Origin: a virus
IMG/VR virus record: IMGVR_UViG_3300043444_000523
Span: 1 to 64,000 of that record
Reading direction: 5' to 3' (one strand)
Length of the DNA stretch: 64,000 nucleotides
Positions 41,697-51,000 of this stretch are shown here, in pieces. Position 1 is the first letter of the stretch, and each line of letters starts with the position of its first letter. Under the pieces are notes generated by a model. That model was not told the DNA's origin. It saw only the letters and a list, made by a program, of their open reading frames with translations, and did not search any database. The position numbers and the translations under genes were made by a program.

Positions 41697-42602
41697 CTAA
41701 TTGTTGACGACCACTTCGCCTGTCATCGCGTATTGCTTGCACTGTTCCCAAGTCGCCTTGGGGTTTTTCTTCATGTAATCGCGGGCTTTGTCCAAAGAGT
41801 CCTTGCCGAATGCTTCGCCCTTGCCGCTGTTGACCTTCTGGTCAGTGATCTGGAGGAAGTCGCCAATCGGCGCGCCCTTGGCCGCGTACTGGACTGCTTC
41901 GTCTTTTTCCCAGTAGGCAAGAATCTGAGCTGCTTCTGCTTTGCGAGAGACCTCGTTCATGCCAAGCAACTTCTTCTTGATTTCGGCTTTCTTCTTTGGA
42001 TCGCCGAGTGCTTTGACACCAGCATATTCAAGCTGGTAGATGAGGTTGTCCGTGTCTTTTTCAGCGGCCTTGAGAGTCAGCTTGGCCAACTCCGCGTCTT
42101 TCTTCGTGCGGTCGCTCTTGAGGCTGGCAATCTCTTGCCGAAGCCCACCAATCGCGTTGGCAACCTGCTCAAAGGCCTCAGCATAAGTGATGACCTGATC
42201 GCTGTTTTGCATCGCAAGAGCCTCTTCGGGTTTCTGTTCACCTTCCGGCAGCGGGACTTCTTCAGCACCGCCGCTCATTGCTTCCTGAGTGGCCGCTTCT
42301 TCAGCCGCCTGTGGATCAACAGGCTGCTCTTCTTGACCGCCTTGGTCAGCCATCATGTGTTCGTAGAGTTGTGCCAGACCGTACAGAGTCGGATTGGTCT
42401 GGAGTGCGTATTCAAAGTTGGCCAGCCATTCCGCATGACCAGGAGGTTCTTGCGGACCTTGCTCAGCACCCATGTCCATCTCGGCATCGGGAGTAGCAGC
42501 CTCGCCGCCGCTCTCTTCCTCGCCTTCGTAGGATTCGGATTCGTGGCCTTCACGCTCTTCGCGGTCTTTTTTCTCTTGCTCTTCGTCTCTCTCGTCAGCC
42601 AT
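41697..42602 (-). CDS. Scaffolding protein
   Basis: 301 aa from ATG 42602 (AAAGGGG upstream; an in-frame ATG lies at 42635). Very acidic N-terminal third (EEQEKKDREEREGHESESYE), then a coiled coil (IGGLRQEIASLKSDRTKKDA), then a helical basic C-terminus (GKDSLDKARDYMKKNPKATW). This charge pattern and place before the capsid gene are classic for scaffold. Confidence 0.75.
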   Translation of the reverse strand: MADERDEEQEKKDREEREGHESESYEGEEESGGEAATPDAEMDMGAEQGPQEPPGHAEWLANFEYALQTNPTLYGLAQLYEHMMADQGGQEEQPVDPQAAEEAATQEAMSGGAEEVPLPEGEQKPEEALAMQNSDQVITYAEAFEQVANAIGGLRQEIASLKSDRTKKDAELAKLTLKAAEKDTDNLIYQLEYAGVKALGDPKKKAEIKKKLLGMNEVSRKAEAAQILAYWEKDEAVQYAAKGAPIGDFLQITDQKVNSGKGEAFGKDSLDKARDYMKKNPKATWEQCKQYAMTGEVVVNN

Positions 42603-42624
42603 GATGGCCCCTTTGGAGACCTTG

Positions 42625-42798
42625 TTATCGGCCAAACTTCTTTGCGAATGATTTCGCTTTGGCAGCGATTCGCGCCGTCTGATAACTGATAGGCGCAGAC
42701 TGGCTCATGCCATCAAGACAGGTAGATGGGATCGAGTCAGATTGAAACGCTTGATAATCAGGCGGAACCATCTTTGCCACAGGAAGAGGAGGAGCCAT
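42625..42798 (-). CDS. Small ORF between protease and scaffold genes, 57 aa
   Basis: APPLPVAKMVPPDYQAFQSD, then SQSAPISYQTARIAAKAKSF. Pro-rich then basic helix. SAPIS recalls the peptide encoded by the palindromes, and GATAGGCGCAGAC in the DNA resembles a half copy. The stop lies 23 nt upstream of the scaffold ATG. Confidence 0.45.
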   Translation of the reverse strand: MAPPLPVAKMVPPDYQAFQSDSIPSTCLDGMSQSAPISYQTARIAAKAKSFAKKFGR

Positions 42799-42843
42799 CT
42801 TGGCAACAGGCGGCTTTTCAGCCGGAAGAACATCAAGAACTCG

Positions 42844-45800
42844 CTATTGCCGTTGCGGCTTGAATCCATTAGCCGGACTTGACTGCTTCCCTGATTGAGC
42901 AGCAACATTCGGCTTATCGCCAAGAGAATTCCGAATCGCCTTCCTTGCGCCAGCAGCAACAAGAGCGACCAAAATTGACTTTGTTAGAGCCCTTCTCTGT
43001 GTTCCAGGATCGCCAAGCAACAAGTTTCCGAACTTCTTCAACGGCGAGTCTTTGCCAAAGTTGATTAACTTCTTTTGGTCTGGATGAGCCCGCTGAATAA
43101 ACGAAGGCGGGATGTAATCCCCTTCGCCAAACTTCTGCCCCTCAAGCGTGATGCCGCCCTTCGGAGCACGCGGCCCCTTGGCCATGCTCTTCGGCATGTC
43201 CTGCGGAATCCGCATCAGCAACTTCCGGTTCAACTCGTGCAATTCTTCAGGCGTTGCATTCGAGATGAAGTCGCCGACATGGCCAGAGAGAGTCTCATGC
43301 AAGTGCTGCTGCAACTCTTTCTGAACTTCAGGAGGAGCATCGGCAATGAAGTCACTCACAGTTTGCTTGAGTTCAGGATCGAGTCGCTTTGGGACCGATG
43401 GCGATACTCCAAAAGCCTTACCAAGTCGCTTTTTGACACTCTCAGACATCTTCTGCCTAATTGCGCCGCCCATCGTCTTTGGCTGAGTTGGGATCGGCTT
43501 GCGACCGTCGCCCTCTTGGGCCTTCTTGAGTTTGGCCTTCTCTTCAGGAGTCGCCGACTCCAGAACTTCGGACGGAATGAATTGACCGCCGATGTACTTC
43601 TTGCCTTGAAGAGTCACACCACCAACCGGAGCGCGTTCGGCTGCGTAGGGAACCGGCCGTGTCTTTGATTGATCGGTAACTGCACCAAGTCCTGCACCGC
43701 CAGCAGCACCCATCGTCCCGCCAATGGTAGCACCAGCAAGTGAGCCAACTGGACCAAGGATGCTCCCACCCACAGCGCCAGCAGCAGCACCGCCAGCACC
43801 TCCCATTAACCCACCTTTGGCAAGTCCTTTGAAGAAGTAAGGGACTGGAGACTTCTTCCCCTTGTTCTCAACCGGCGTGTCCTTCACACCAGCCGCCTTC
43901 AGTCCCTTCTCTGCGACCCAACCGACTGGGCCAGCCACTTTGCCGCCCATCTTTGAGCCGAGTTTCTCACCGAGGAATCCGCCTGCAATTCCGCCGACTG
44001 TAGAAGTGATCGGGGCCGCTGGTCCTCCGAGCATACCCAAGGTAGCACCAGCTGCGCCACCGCCGATTGCGCCAACAACTCCGCCAGCGTTGTTGTTCAT
44101 CTTGGGCTTCGGGACTTCGTACCGGACTGGATTCTTCTTCCCGGCAGATACAACCGCGCCTTTCATCTTTGGCATGGATTTCACGTTCCTTAGCCACGGA
44201 GGATCAGCGTTCCCTGAATCACCTTGGGCAACAGCTGCAGCAGCCGGAGTCGCAGCCGGTGCAACATCCTTCGGCTTCCTCACATACTTCCTCTTCGGTT
44301 TCGGACTGTCCTGAACAGCAGTTGCAGCCGGAGCCTGTGCCGGATCGGCAACAACCGCTTTCCCAGGTGTTGCATTGGCGTTGATTGAACCAAGCAAATC
44401 GTCTCCGTCCGTGCCAGCTGCTTTCGGAGGAGGAGCACTTCTTCGTCCAGCGCCTGGGGGCGTTGTCTTTGGAGTCGGCTTATTTGCCGTAGGCGGATTG
44501 CCTTTGCCAGCAACTGGAACATCGCCGTAAAGGCCAGCCAAAATGTCTTTGCCAAGCATCTCTGTCGCAGGTTGTCCAGTATTCCCGCCGTTCATCGGAC
44601 CAGGGAAACCTCCCTGTGTTCCTGTCGGCGGAGTAGAAGGCTGACCGGCCAATCGCGCTGGGAATCCAGGCTGAACTCCTCCAGTGTCAGCTGGCAATGC
44701 TTCCATTCCAAGCCTTGACGGGAACCCTGGCTGTGCGCCATTGCTCGCTGCTGGAGTCGGCTTAACTGCCCCAGGAATTACCTTGTTCCTTTCAATCCTC
44801 TTTGCCCTATCTTGTGCCCGCTGAGCCACAGATTGCCTTGCTTGAGAACCCATACCCAACATTGCGCCGCCGCCAATTCCGGTTACACTACCGGCAATAG
44901 CGCCTTGTTTGATTGCCGTTCCAAGCCTTGATCGATACTCTTCGTCGGTCTCTCCAGGCTGTTGCCCATCAGCCATAATTCCGCTGCTGATACCAGTCAG
45001 CGCAGCACCGCTCAGTCCGCCAAGTGCCGATTGCTTCAGCACTTCGCTGGTTCGTGGGCTTTCACGCCGGAATTTCTGAACTGCACGAGACATCCTCTGG
45101 CCAAGTGATCTGTTGACCGGCGCATACTCTGTCGCCTGATTCTGAGTCGGTCCCATAGCTTTCCCGATCTGGTCTGCGGCCACCATAGAGCCGACTTGAG
45201 CGGCCCCTTGTTGGACAGCCGGATTACGAACTGCCTTGCCAGCACCTTTCGCAATCGCACCGCCTGCCTTGGCCAACGCTGCGCCGAAGCTGTACTGCTC
45301 GGCATCTTTGGTTTTCCCAAGTGCAACGTCGAACTTGCCATACTGCACCGGCTTCGCTTGCCCCATGCACATCGACTTCTGATCCGGCGTCATGGACCGA
45401 GCAAACGACGGCGGGATATGATGGCCAGCCTTAAAGTGATGGCCACCAATCTCGATGCCGCCTTTCGGGGCACGAAGAGAAGAGGCGTCGTATTTACCAA
45501 CGGTCTTTCCTGCACCTGGGAAGAGTTCAGCGTTGACTTTTTTCATAAACTCGGCCCCCTCTTTCCCTGTGACAATTCTCGTTCCAACAGGCTTCGAAGG
45601 GCGAATCATAAACCGTTCTCTTGGGGTCAGACCAGCAGTAGTGCCAATTGCCATCCCCCTACTAATCAAGGCAGGCACTTGCTCTTTGCTGAAATTGAGT
45701 TTCTTGGTCAGACTCTTGATGAGTTCTTGATCGCCCTTCTCTGGGTCGATTTTCGTCAATTGATGCGTGATTCTGTCGGCCCGTTCCTTGTTTTTCGACG

Positions 45801-47265
45801 CCCTATCAAACGCAATCTTGGCCAATGTGATCCTTCGGTCTGCCGCCATCCCCTTCATCACGCCAGCGTATTCCTTCGGCCCTGCCGGACTCACTGGCGC
45901 ACCGAAAGACATGCCAGCGTAATTCGCCGGTTGGCCAGATACTATCGAGTCTGCAATCGCGTCGATGTTATTGCCGCCTGTATACTTCGCTGGCTTGCCT
46001 TTGCACGAACTCGTCAATGGCCGATTCTTGGCCGGATCAAATCCAGACACCTCCTTGGTCATTCGGTCAATCTCTGCCTGACGAGCAGCGTTCTTCTGCT
46101 TTTGCATCGCTGCCGGATCAGCAGTTGGCTTGGCCGCAACAGACGTGCCCTTGGATGATTGCAAATCACGCGGCAACGGCTCTTTGAAACTCAAGAAGCC
46201 GCGCTGCGGAACGCCAACAGTCGCACCGGCGTACTTCGTCGGCTTCGTCTTGCCTGCAAACTGCCTTACTTTGGTTTCTTGGTTGTTCGGCAACATCGCC
46301 CGACGCGCCATGATGGCGTCGTTCTTCTGCTGCTTCATCGCCCCACGAACCGCCGCTGCCGGAACTCCTGCTGCCTGAGCAAGAGTCGTCTTCCCAGCCG
46401 CTTGTGCAACCGCATCTGCCTTGGACGGAATCGCCGAGGCTCTTGTATTGGCCAACTTCTGTGCCGCTTCACCAACCGGAGTCTGCCTGAACTGACCTGC
46501 GGCCTCGTGCGCTGCACCGGCCAAGATGCGAACCGGGTTCTGTTTCAACGCTTGCCCGGTTCGCTTCAGCCGCTCCAGTTTGGCTTGTGCTTTTAGGCCA
46601 GGGGATACGTATTGTTGCGCCTCGTACATCGCCACATAGTTCGGCGGGATCGGCTGGCCGGATTTGAACCTGTATCCGCCGATTTGGATGCCGCCTTGGG
46701 GGGCAACGCATCGTTTGCCGACAGTTTTCTTCTCCATGGCGCGAACGATGCTCGAATACGGCATCGAATTGGCCTGATACGACACGATGCCCATCGGCAG
46801 GAACGGGTCGCGCTTCAAAAGCGCAACGCCAGTGACCTTGTTCGAGTTCGGATAGAAGTCAACACTGCGGAACGGGTATTTTTTCGTGTCTTCCCAGTGT
46901 TCTTTGTCGTAGTACAACGTGGCCAAGACTGCCGGAGTACCCTTTGGCCCGAATGTGCCAACTTTCGCATTGCGAGCAACGCCAACAATGTCAGGCTGGA
47001 GCTTTTCAGGGTACGAAGGGTCGCTTTGTTGCCGATGGCCGATGGTCATGATCGGCGGAACGCCGTATTCGGCCTCTCGCACATTGATCTGGTCCGCAAT
47101 GAGCGGCAAATCCTGCGCAGTGACCACTATGTCAACTTCTTCCCCGTTTGGCCCTCGCGTTTTCCGCGTGTGCGGCACGAAGATCGGCACATTCTCCACT
47201 CGAATGTACCGATTCGGGTCATTGATCTTGGCCAGGAAGTCGAGAGTTGGGTCGTTGGTTGCCAT
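42844..47265 (-). CDS. Giant head protein: Mu-I-like maturation domain + repeated modules + Gly-zipper regions
   Basis: 1473 aa from ATG 47265 at a CCCTATAA motif. The N-terminus (VENVPIFVPHTRKTRGPNGE, PPIMTIGHRQQSDPSYPEKL, YPFRSVDFYPNSNKVTGVAL) follows Mu gpI-like head maturation proteins. Four copies of an AP(K/V/Q)GG(I/V) module lie near nt 46.6-46.7, 45.4-45.5, 43.5-43.6 and 43.1-43.2 kb. Several PxxYAG/PxxY motifs occur between. Two long Gly/Ala-rich zipper stretches (GGAAGATLGMLGGPAAPITS; GGAGGAAAGAVGGSILGPVG) could insert in membrane. Perhaps a polyprotein whose pieces act in maturation and DNA ejection; inference. Confidence 0.65.
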   Translation of the reverse strand: MATNDPTLDFLAKINDPNRYIRVENVPIFVPHTRKTRGPNGEEVDIVVTAQDLPLIADQINVREAEYGVPPIMTIGHRQQSDPSYPEKLQPDIVGVARNAKVGTFGPKGTPAVLATLYYDKEHWEDTKKYPFRSVDFYPNSNKVTGVALLKRDPFLPMGIVSYQANSMPYSSIVRAMEKKTVGKRCVAPQGGIQIGGYRFKSGQPIPPNYVAMYEAQQYVSPGLKAQAKLERLKRTGQALKQNPVRILAGAAHEAAGQFRQTPVGEAAQKLANTRASAIPSKADAVAQAAGKTTLAQAAGVPAAAVRGAMKQQKNDAIMARRAMLPNNQETKVRQFAGKTKPTKYAGATVGVPQRGFLSFKEPLPRDLQSSKGTSVAAKPTADPAAMQKQKNAARQAEIDRMTKEVSGFDPAKNRPLTSSCKGKPAKYTGGNNIDAIADSIVSGQPANYAGMSFGAPVSPAGPKEYAGVMKGMAADRRITLAKIAFDRASKNKERADRITHQLTKIDPEKGDQELIKSLTKKLNFSKEQVPALISRGMAIGTTAGLTPRERFMIRPSKPVGTRIVTGKEGAEFMKKVNAELFPGAGKTVGKYDASSLRAPKGGIEIGGHHFKAGHHIPPSFARSMTPDQKSMCMGQAKPVQYGKFDVALGKTKDAEQYSFGAALAKAGGAIAKGAGKAVRNPAVQQGAAQVGSMVAADQIGKAMGPTQNQATEYAPVNRSLGQRMSRAVQKFRRESPRTSEVLKQSALGGLSGAALTGISSGIMADGQQPGETDEEYRSRLGTAIKQGAIAGSVTGIGGGAMLGMGSQARQSVAQRAQDRAKRIERNKVIPGAVKPTPAASNGAQPGFPSRLGMEALPADTGGVQPGFPARLAGQPSTPPTGTQGGFPGPMNGGNTGQPATEMLGKDILAGLYGDVPVAGKGNPPTANKPTPKTTPPGAGRRSAPPPKAAGTDGDDLLGSINANATPGKAVVADPAQAPAATAVQDSPKPKRKYVRKPKDVAPAATPAAAAVAQGDSGNADPPWLRNVKSMPKMKGAVVSAGKKNPVRYEVPKPKMNNNAGGVVGAIGGGAAGATLGMLGGPAAPITSTVGGIAGGFLGEKLGSKMGGKVAGPVGWVAEKGLKAAGVKDTPVENKGKKSPVPYFFKGLAKGGLMGGAGGAAAGAVGGSILGPVGSLAGATIGGTMGAAGGAGLGAVTDQSKTRPVPYAAERAPVGGVTLQGKKYIGGQFIPSEVLESATPEEKAKLKKAQEGDGRKPIPTQPKTMGGAIRQKMSESVKKRLGKAFGVSPSVPKRLDPELKQTVSDFIADAPPEVQKELQQHLHETLSGHVGDFISNATPEELHELNRKLLMRIPQDMPKSMAKGPRAPKGGITLEGQKFGEGDYIPPSFIQRAHPDQKKLINFGKDSPLKKFGNLLLGDPGTQRRALTKSILVALVAAGARKAIRNSLGDKPNVAAQSGKQSSPANGFKPQRQ

Positions 47266-47278
47266 ATCCTTTATAGGG
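47262..47278 (-). promoter_or_regulatory. CCCTATAA start motif, copy 3
   Basis: CCCTATAAAGGATATGG on the - strand; its ATG starts the 1473-aa gene. Confidence 0.55.
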
Positions 47279-47313
47279 GGATGCAATATGGCAACCGAAC
47301 GACGGATGATGTG

Positions 47314-48018
47314 CTATTTAAGAGGTTTGGCCCCTTCGATGTCGTCGATATGTCCGCCCGGCAGCTTTTTACCAGCGTATCCAACTGGCTTTGTCTCTTC
47401 TTCGTCAGGCAGCGAATCCATCACATATGCCGGTAGCTCTACAATGTCGTGATTGCGAGCCTTCCTGATCCGATGCCGACCATCAATGATCTTTGTGACG
47501 CCATCCTTGTGCCAAATGAGAAGAGGATGCGACAAATCGCATTCTTCTGCCCTCTCCACAAACGCCGGTGAACGGTCATGTTCGTCCGATTCCGAGTCCT
47601 GCATGAGTTTTGACAACTCATCGACTGGCACAAACATCAACTTGGCCGACTCTTTCGCAAATTCGGCCAATTCGGGGATTCGATACTCCTTGCCACCCTC
47701 TTCTAACGACCACGTTTGGCCCCAGAACGGCTCTTTCTTGCCAACCACCGTGACCGCGTGCTCTTCAGAAGGATCGTCTTCAGTCGGCCTCTTGTGCTCC
47801 TCGACAATCAATGCCCCATCATCGCCGATATAAACGACCGGATTTTCGTCGTCTTGATTTTCTACAGGCGCATCTTCTTGTGTGGACTCATCTTGTGGAC
47901 TAATCGGCGCAATTTGCGCCGATTCTTCTGGGTTGTATTCGTCGTCTTCGATAAGCAAATCCAATACAAATCCATTTGCATGAATGTGCCCTGAGAAAAT
48001 CTCTTCCAGTTCAGGCAT
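47314..48018 (-). CDS. ParB-like nuclease-domain protein in the head operon
   Basis: 234 aa. Acidic N-terminal half, with SAQIAPIS encoded by palindrome 8. C-terminal LSHPLLIWHKDGVTKIIDGR, then HRIRKA: the ParB/Srx-like DGRHR signature. It ends with ETKPVGYAGKKLPGG, sharing the PxxYAG motif with the giant proteins. Between portal and maturation genes it may act in packaging; unproven. Confidence 0.65.
   Translation of the reverse strand: MPELEEIFSGHIHANGFVLDLLIEDDEYNPEESAQIAPISPQDESTQEDAPVENQDDENPVVYIGDDGALIVEEHKRPTEDDPSEEHAVTVVGKKEPFWGQTWSLEEGGKEYRIPELAEFAKESAKLMFVPVDELSKLMQDSESDEHDRSPAFVERAEECDLSHPLLIWHKDGVTKIIDGRHRIRKARNHDIVELPAYVMDSLPDEEETKPVGYAGKKLPGGHIDDIEGAKPLK
47902..47924. repeat. 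Dispersed palindrome, copy 8 (coding)
   Basis: Perfect palindrome of variant arms AATCGGCGCAA/TTGCGCCGATT around T. Both arms changed together compared with the main type, as expected if p pairing or dyad symmetry is selected. Read as SAQIAPI on the - strand. Confidence 0.95.
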
Positions 48019-48019
48019 G

Positions 48020-51000
48020 TTACACCAGATTGTTCTTTTTCAACACAGCCCAGCACTTCGGGAATTTTGCTTTGGCTACATTTGGCTTGGTTATGGCAAG
48101 ACGAACATACTCTGCCCACCCCTCGTGAGCATTAGACATTGCATATGAACTTAGCGGAGCTTTTTTCTCGTCTTCGTGCAGGATTTCAATAACCCATGCT
48201 TTTTTCCAATCAAAATCACTGCTGTAGGACAAATCGCCCAATTTGCCGTCAATAATATGGCCAATCTCATGGGCATAAACGCTGGACATTCTTGTGTCCG
48301 CAAGTTTCCCTTCGTGTTTTATACTCGGCGCGCCGTCAAGAAACATGCCGCCAGAACCAACCTCGACGGCTCCTCCAACTCTACCGTCATTATCCGTCGC
48401 TGTGGATTTTGATATATCTTCAGAAAGCCTCTTTGATGTTGGATAGAACTTCACATGCCGAAGGTTCTTCAAAAGCGAGCCTTTCATCTTTGGATTCATA
48501 CTGGAAATCGTCTTAACAATTCCAGACTTGAACTCGCTCTTGAGGCCATTCGGAATATCCTTGTCTTTGTCTATTGATGAATGAATCGCTGACACAAGAT
48601 CATTGCTGTTCTTTGGATTGGCGGAAATGATATTCCCTTTTATCCACCTGTTTGGGTTTTCTGAAACAGGAGGGCGTGCAAATGCCGCAATTACACCGCC
48701 TACAGCCGCTGACGCTACCGCAGACTTACCAGCAACAACCAGTGCGTGTTCTACAGAATCGCCTAATGCCATATTGCGTACAAATACAAGAGCCCCAGCA
48801 GTAGCAGCACTTCCAAAAGCGCCTTTCAAAAAGTTCACAGCCCTTGCAGTAACAACGCTGTGCCCGTGAGTCATTCCTGGAACTTTTTCTTTTCTAACAA
48901 CAGACGATCTTTTCCCAGGCGACAATGCCGCCTTTTCGCTCGAACTTGCTCTGGCAATCGCTTCTTTGGGTATAAACTCTCCGCCCTTGAAGTGCTCTCC
49001 GCCAACTTCGATTCCGCCCTTGGGGGCATGGACAGCCTCGTATCCAATTGCCTGATTCATAATCGGTGCAATTTGCGCTGATTTCTGGGAGTACGACTCC
49101 AGCGCCCTTGCAACAGCCGGTGCTAACGCGGACGCCTCTGCATTTGCCAGTTCTTCAAGGGCCACTTCGGACACTTGAATGCCACTACGCCGAATGCGGT
49201 TCTTGATCTTGTCCCGAATCCATAGCGATACAGCGCCTTCGCTGTGGCTGTCCGAAGACGGTTTATTGAGCAAATGAACCAACGCATCTCCAGCCACGTT
49301 CTTGGCGACATTTTTGATGTGTGCCCTCAAGTCTTCAGTCGGCTTGGATTCCGGCATTGGCTTTTCGCCGTCGATGCCAGACATGCTGAGCATCAGCGGC
49401 GCATACCGCTCTGCCGCTTCAGATGCCTCGCTCACCAAGTCTTCCTCAGTGGCCTCGATTCCGGCCTCTTTCATGGCCTCTTGCATCTTGCCCTTGAACA
49501 ACTCGACAAGGTATTCGTGCATCACCGCCGAGGCCGGAACTTCATCCTGATAACCGACCATCCACTCGTCATCCTGGCTCGTTACTAAGCTGCCGCCCTT
49601 CTTTTTCATGAGCACGTCGAATAGCTTCGGGATGAGCATCACGCCCTTCTTGATGCCCAACACAGCCAAGTCCATCGTGGCCTGTGTCGCTGCCCGAAGA
49701 GCGAGTCTCTTCAAAGCATCTTTCTCGTTTGGAACCCTAGAAGACTTACCTGTCACCGGGTCTATCACGAGTTTTGTTTCATTAGGATCGATGCCAAGAG
49801 AGATTGCTGTCTTATCAAACGCTCCCTGTGCCAACGGGCTCTTGGCGATGTCTCGCCTCAGTTTCTTAGGGTCTCTGATCATCCGTTCCGCGATCTTGCC
49901 AGCGTACTTGGCCGTCTCGTGAGCCGCCTTCGGCACGCCTCTGAGGCTCTGCTTCTTGTCAAACGCCTTCGACCGATTGCCGGAATACTGGTCGATGATC
50001 CGAAGCGCCATCGTGGCCACGGTGTCTTCGCCAGTGGCTGTAACTTCGCGCTCACGTTGATAAGCCCGACCACGGGCACGGGCATACTCATGCGGCGTTA
50101 GGCTACCGAATTCCTTGATCTTGTTCATCACATATGGCCGAAGTTTGAAGTCCGTCTTCAGCCAACGCTCGGTCTCTTGGATCAAGTCATACTCGTTGCC
50201 CATCAGGATCGGCTCATCAGGCTTCGGAGCCCGAATCCCAGCCTGTTCCAGCATGTCATCGACAGTGGCCGGTTTGTCTTCTTGTTTTTCAGACCTGTCC
50301 ATGCCGGTTTGCTGCGTCTCAGGCTTCTTGCCATGATCCTGCGGCCTGGAAGCAGGCATCTCCGGCACTTTCTCGCCTGAAATCGCCTTCTGGCCAGCCA
50401 ATGCCGCCTTCTCCTCCGGCGATGCGCGGGCAATCACAGAGCCAGGAATAAACTGGCCACCTTCGTAGTGCTTACCGGAAATGTCAATACCACCCACCGG
50501 CGCACGAGTCGCCTTGTACTCAATCGTGAACTCATCATCAGACACCGCCAAATACTCGATCACAAGGCCATCGTTGGCCATCGACACCTGCCCACCCTCT
50601 TCAGGCGGGGCCGGATCAAGAGGAACACTCGTCCCGTCAGCCAAACGAATGTAATTCCCGTCTTCCGTCTCGTCTGTGTTCTCTTCGCCCATGATTTCTT
50701 CAAGTATCTGATCAACCGTCATATCGCTGGCCTCTTCGGCCACTTGCTCGTCCCGCTGGACCTGTTGCTCTTGCTGCTCTTGGGCCGCTTGCTCCTGGGC
50801 TTGCTGTTCCTGTTGTTCCGCTTGCTGCTGCTCTGCGGCTTGTTCTTGGCCCTGTTGCTGCACTTGGGCCTCTTGATCTTGCGGCATCTCTTGAGGCTGG
50901 CCCTCTGCTGGAACTTGCATCTGTTGTTGCGCAGCTGCTTGCTGTTGCTGGGCCTGCATTTGCTGCTGCATCTGGGCTTGTTGGGCCTCCATCTGAATCT

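Noticed and set aside
42655-42696. A thirteenth palindrome copy
   Set aside because: ATTCGCGCC and GATAGGCGCAGAC are present but the order and spacing differ; at most two half-sites.
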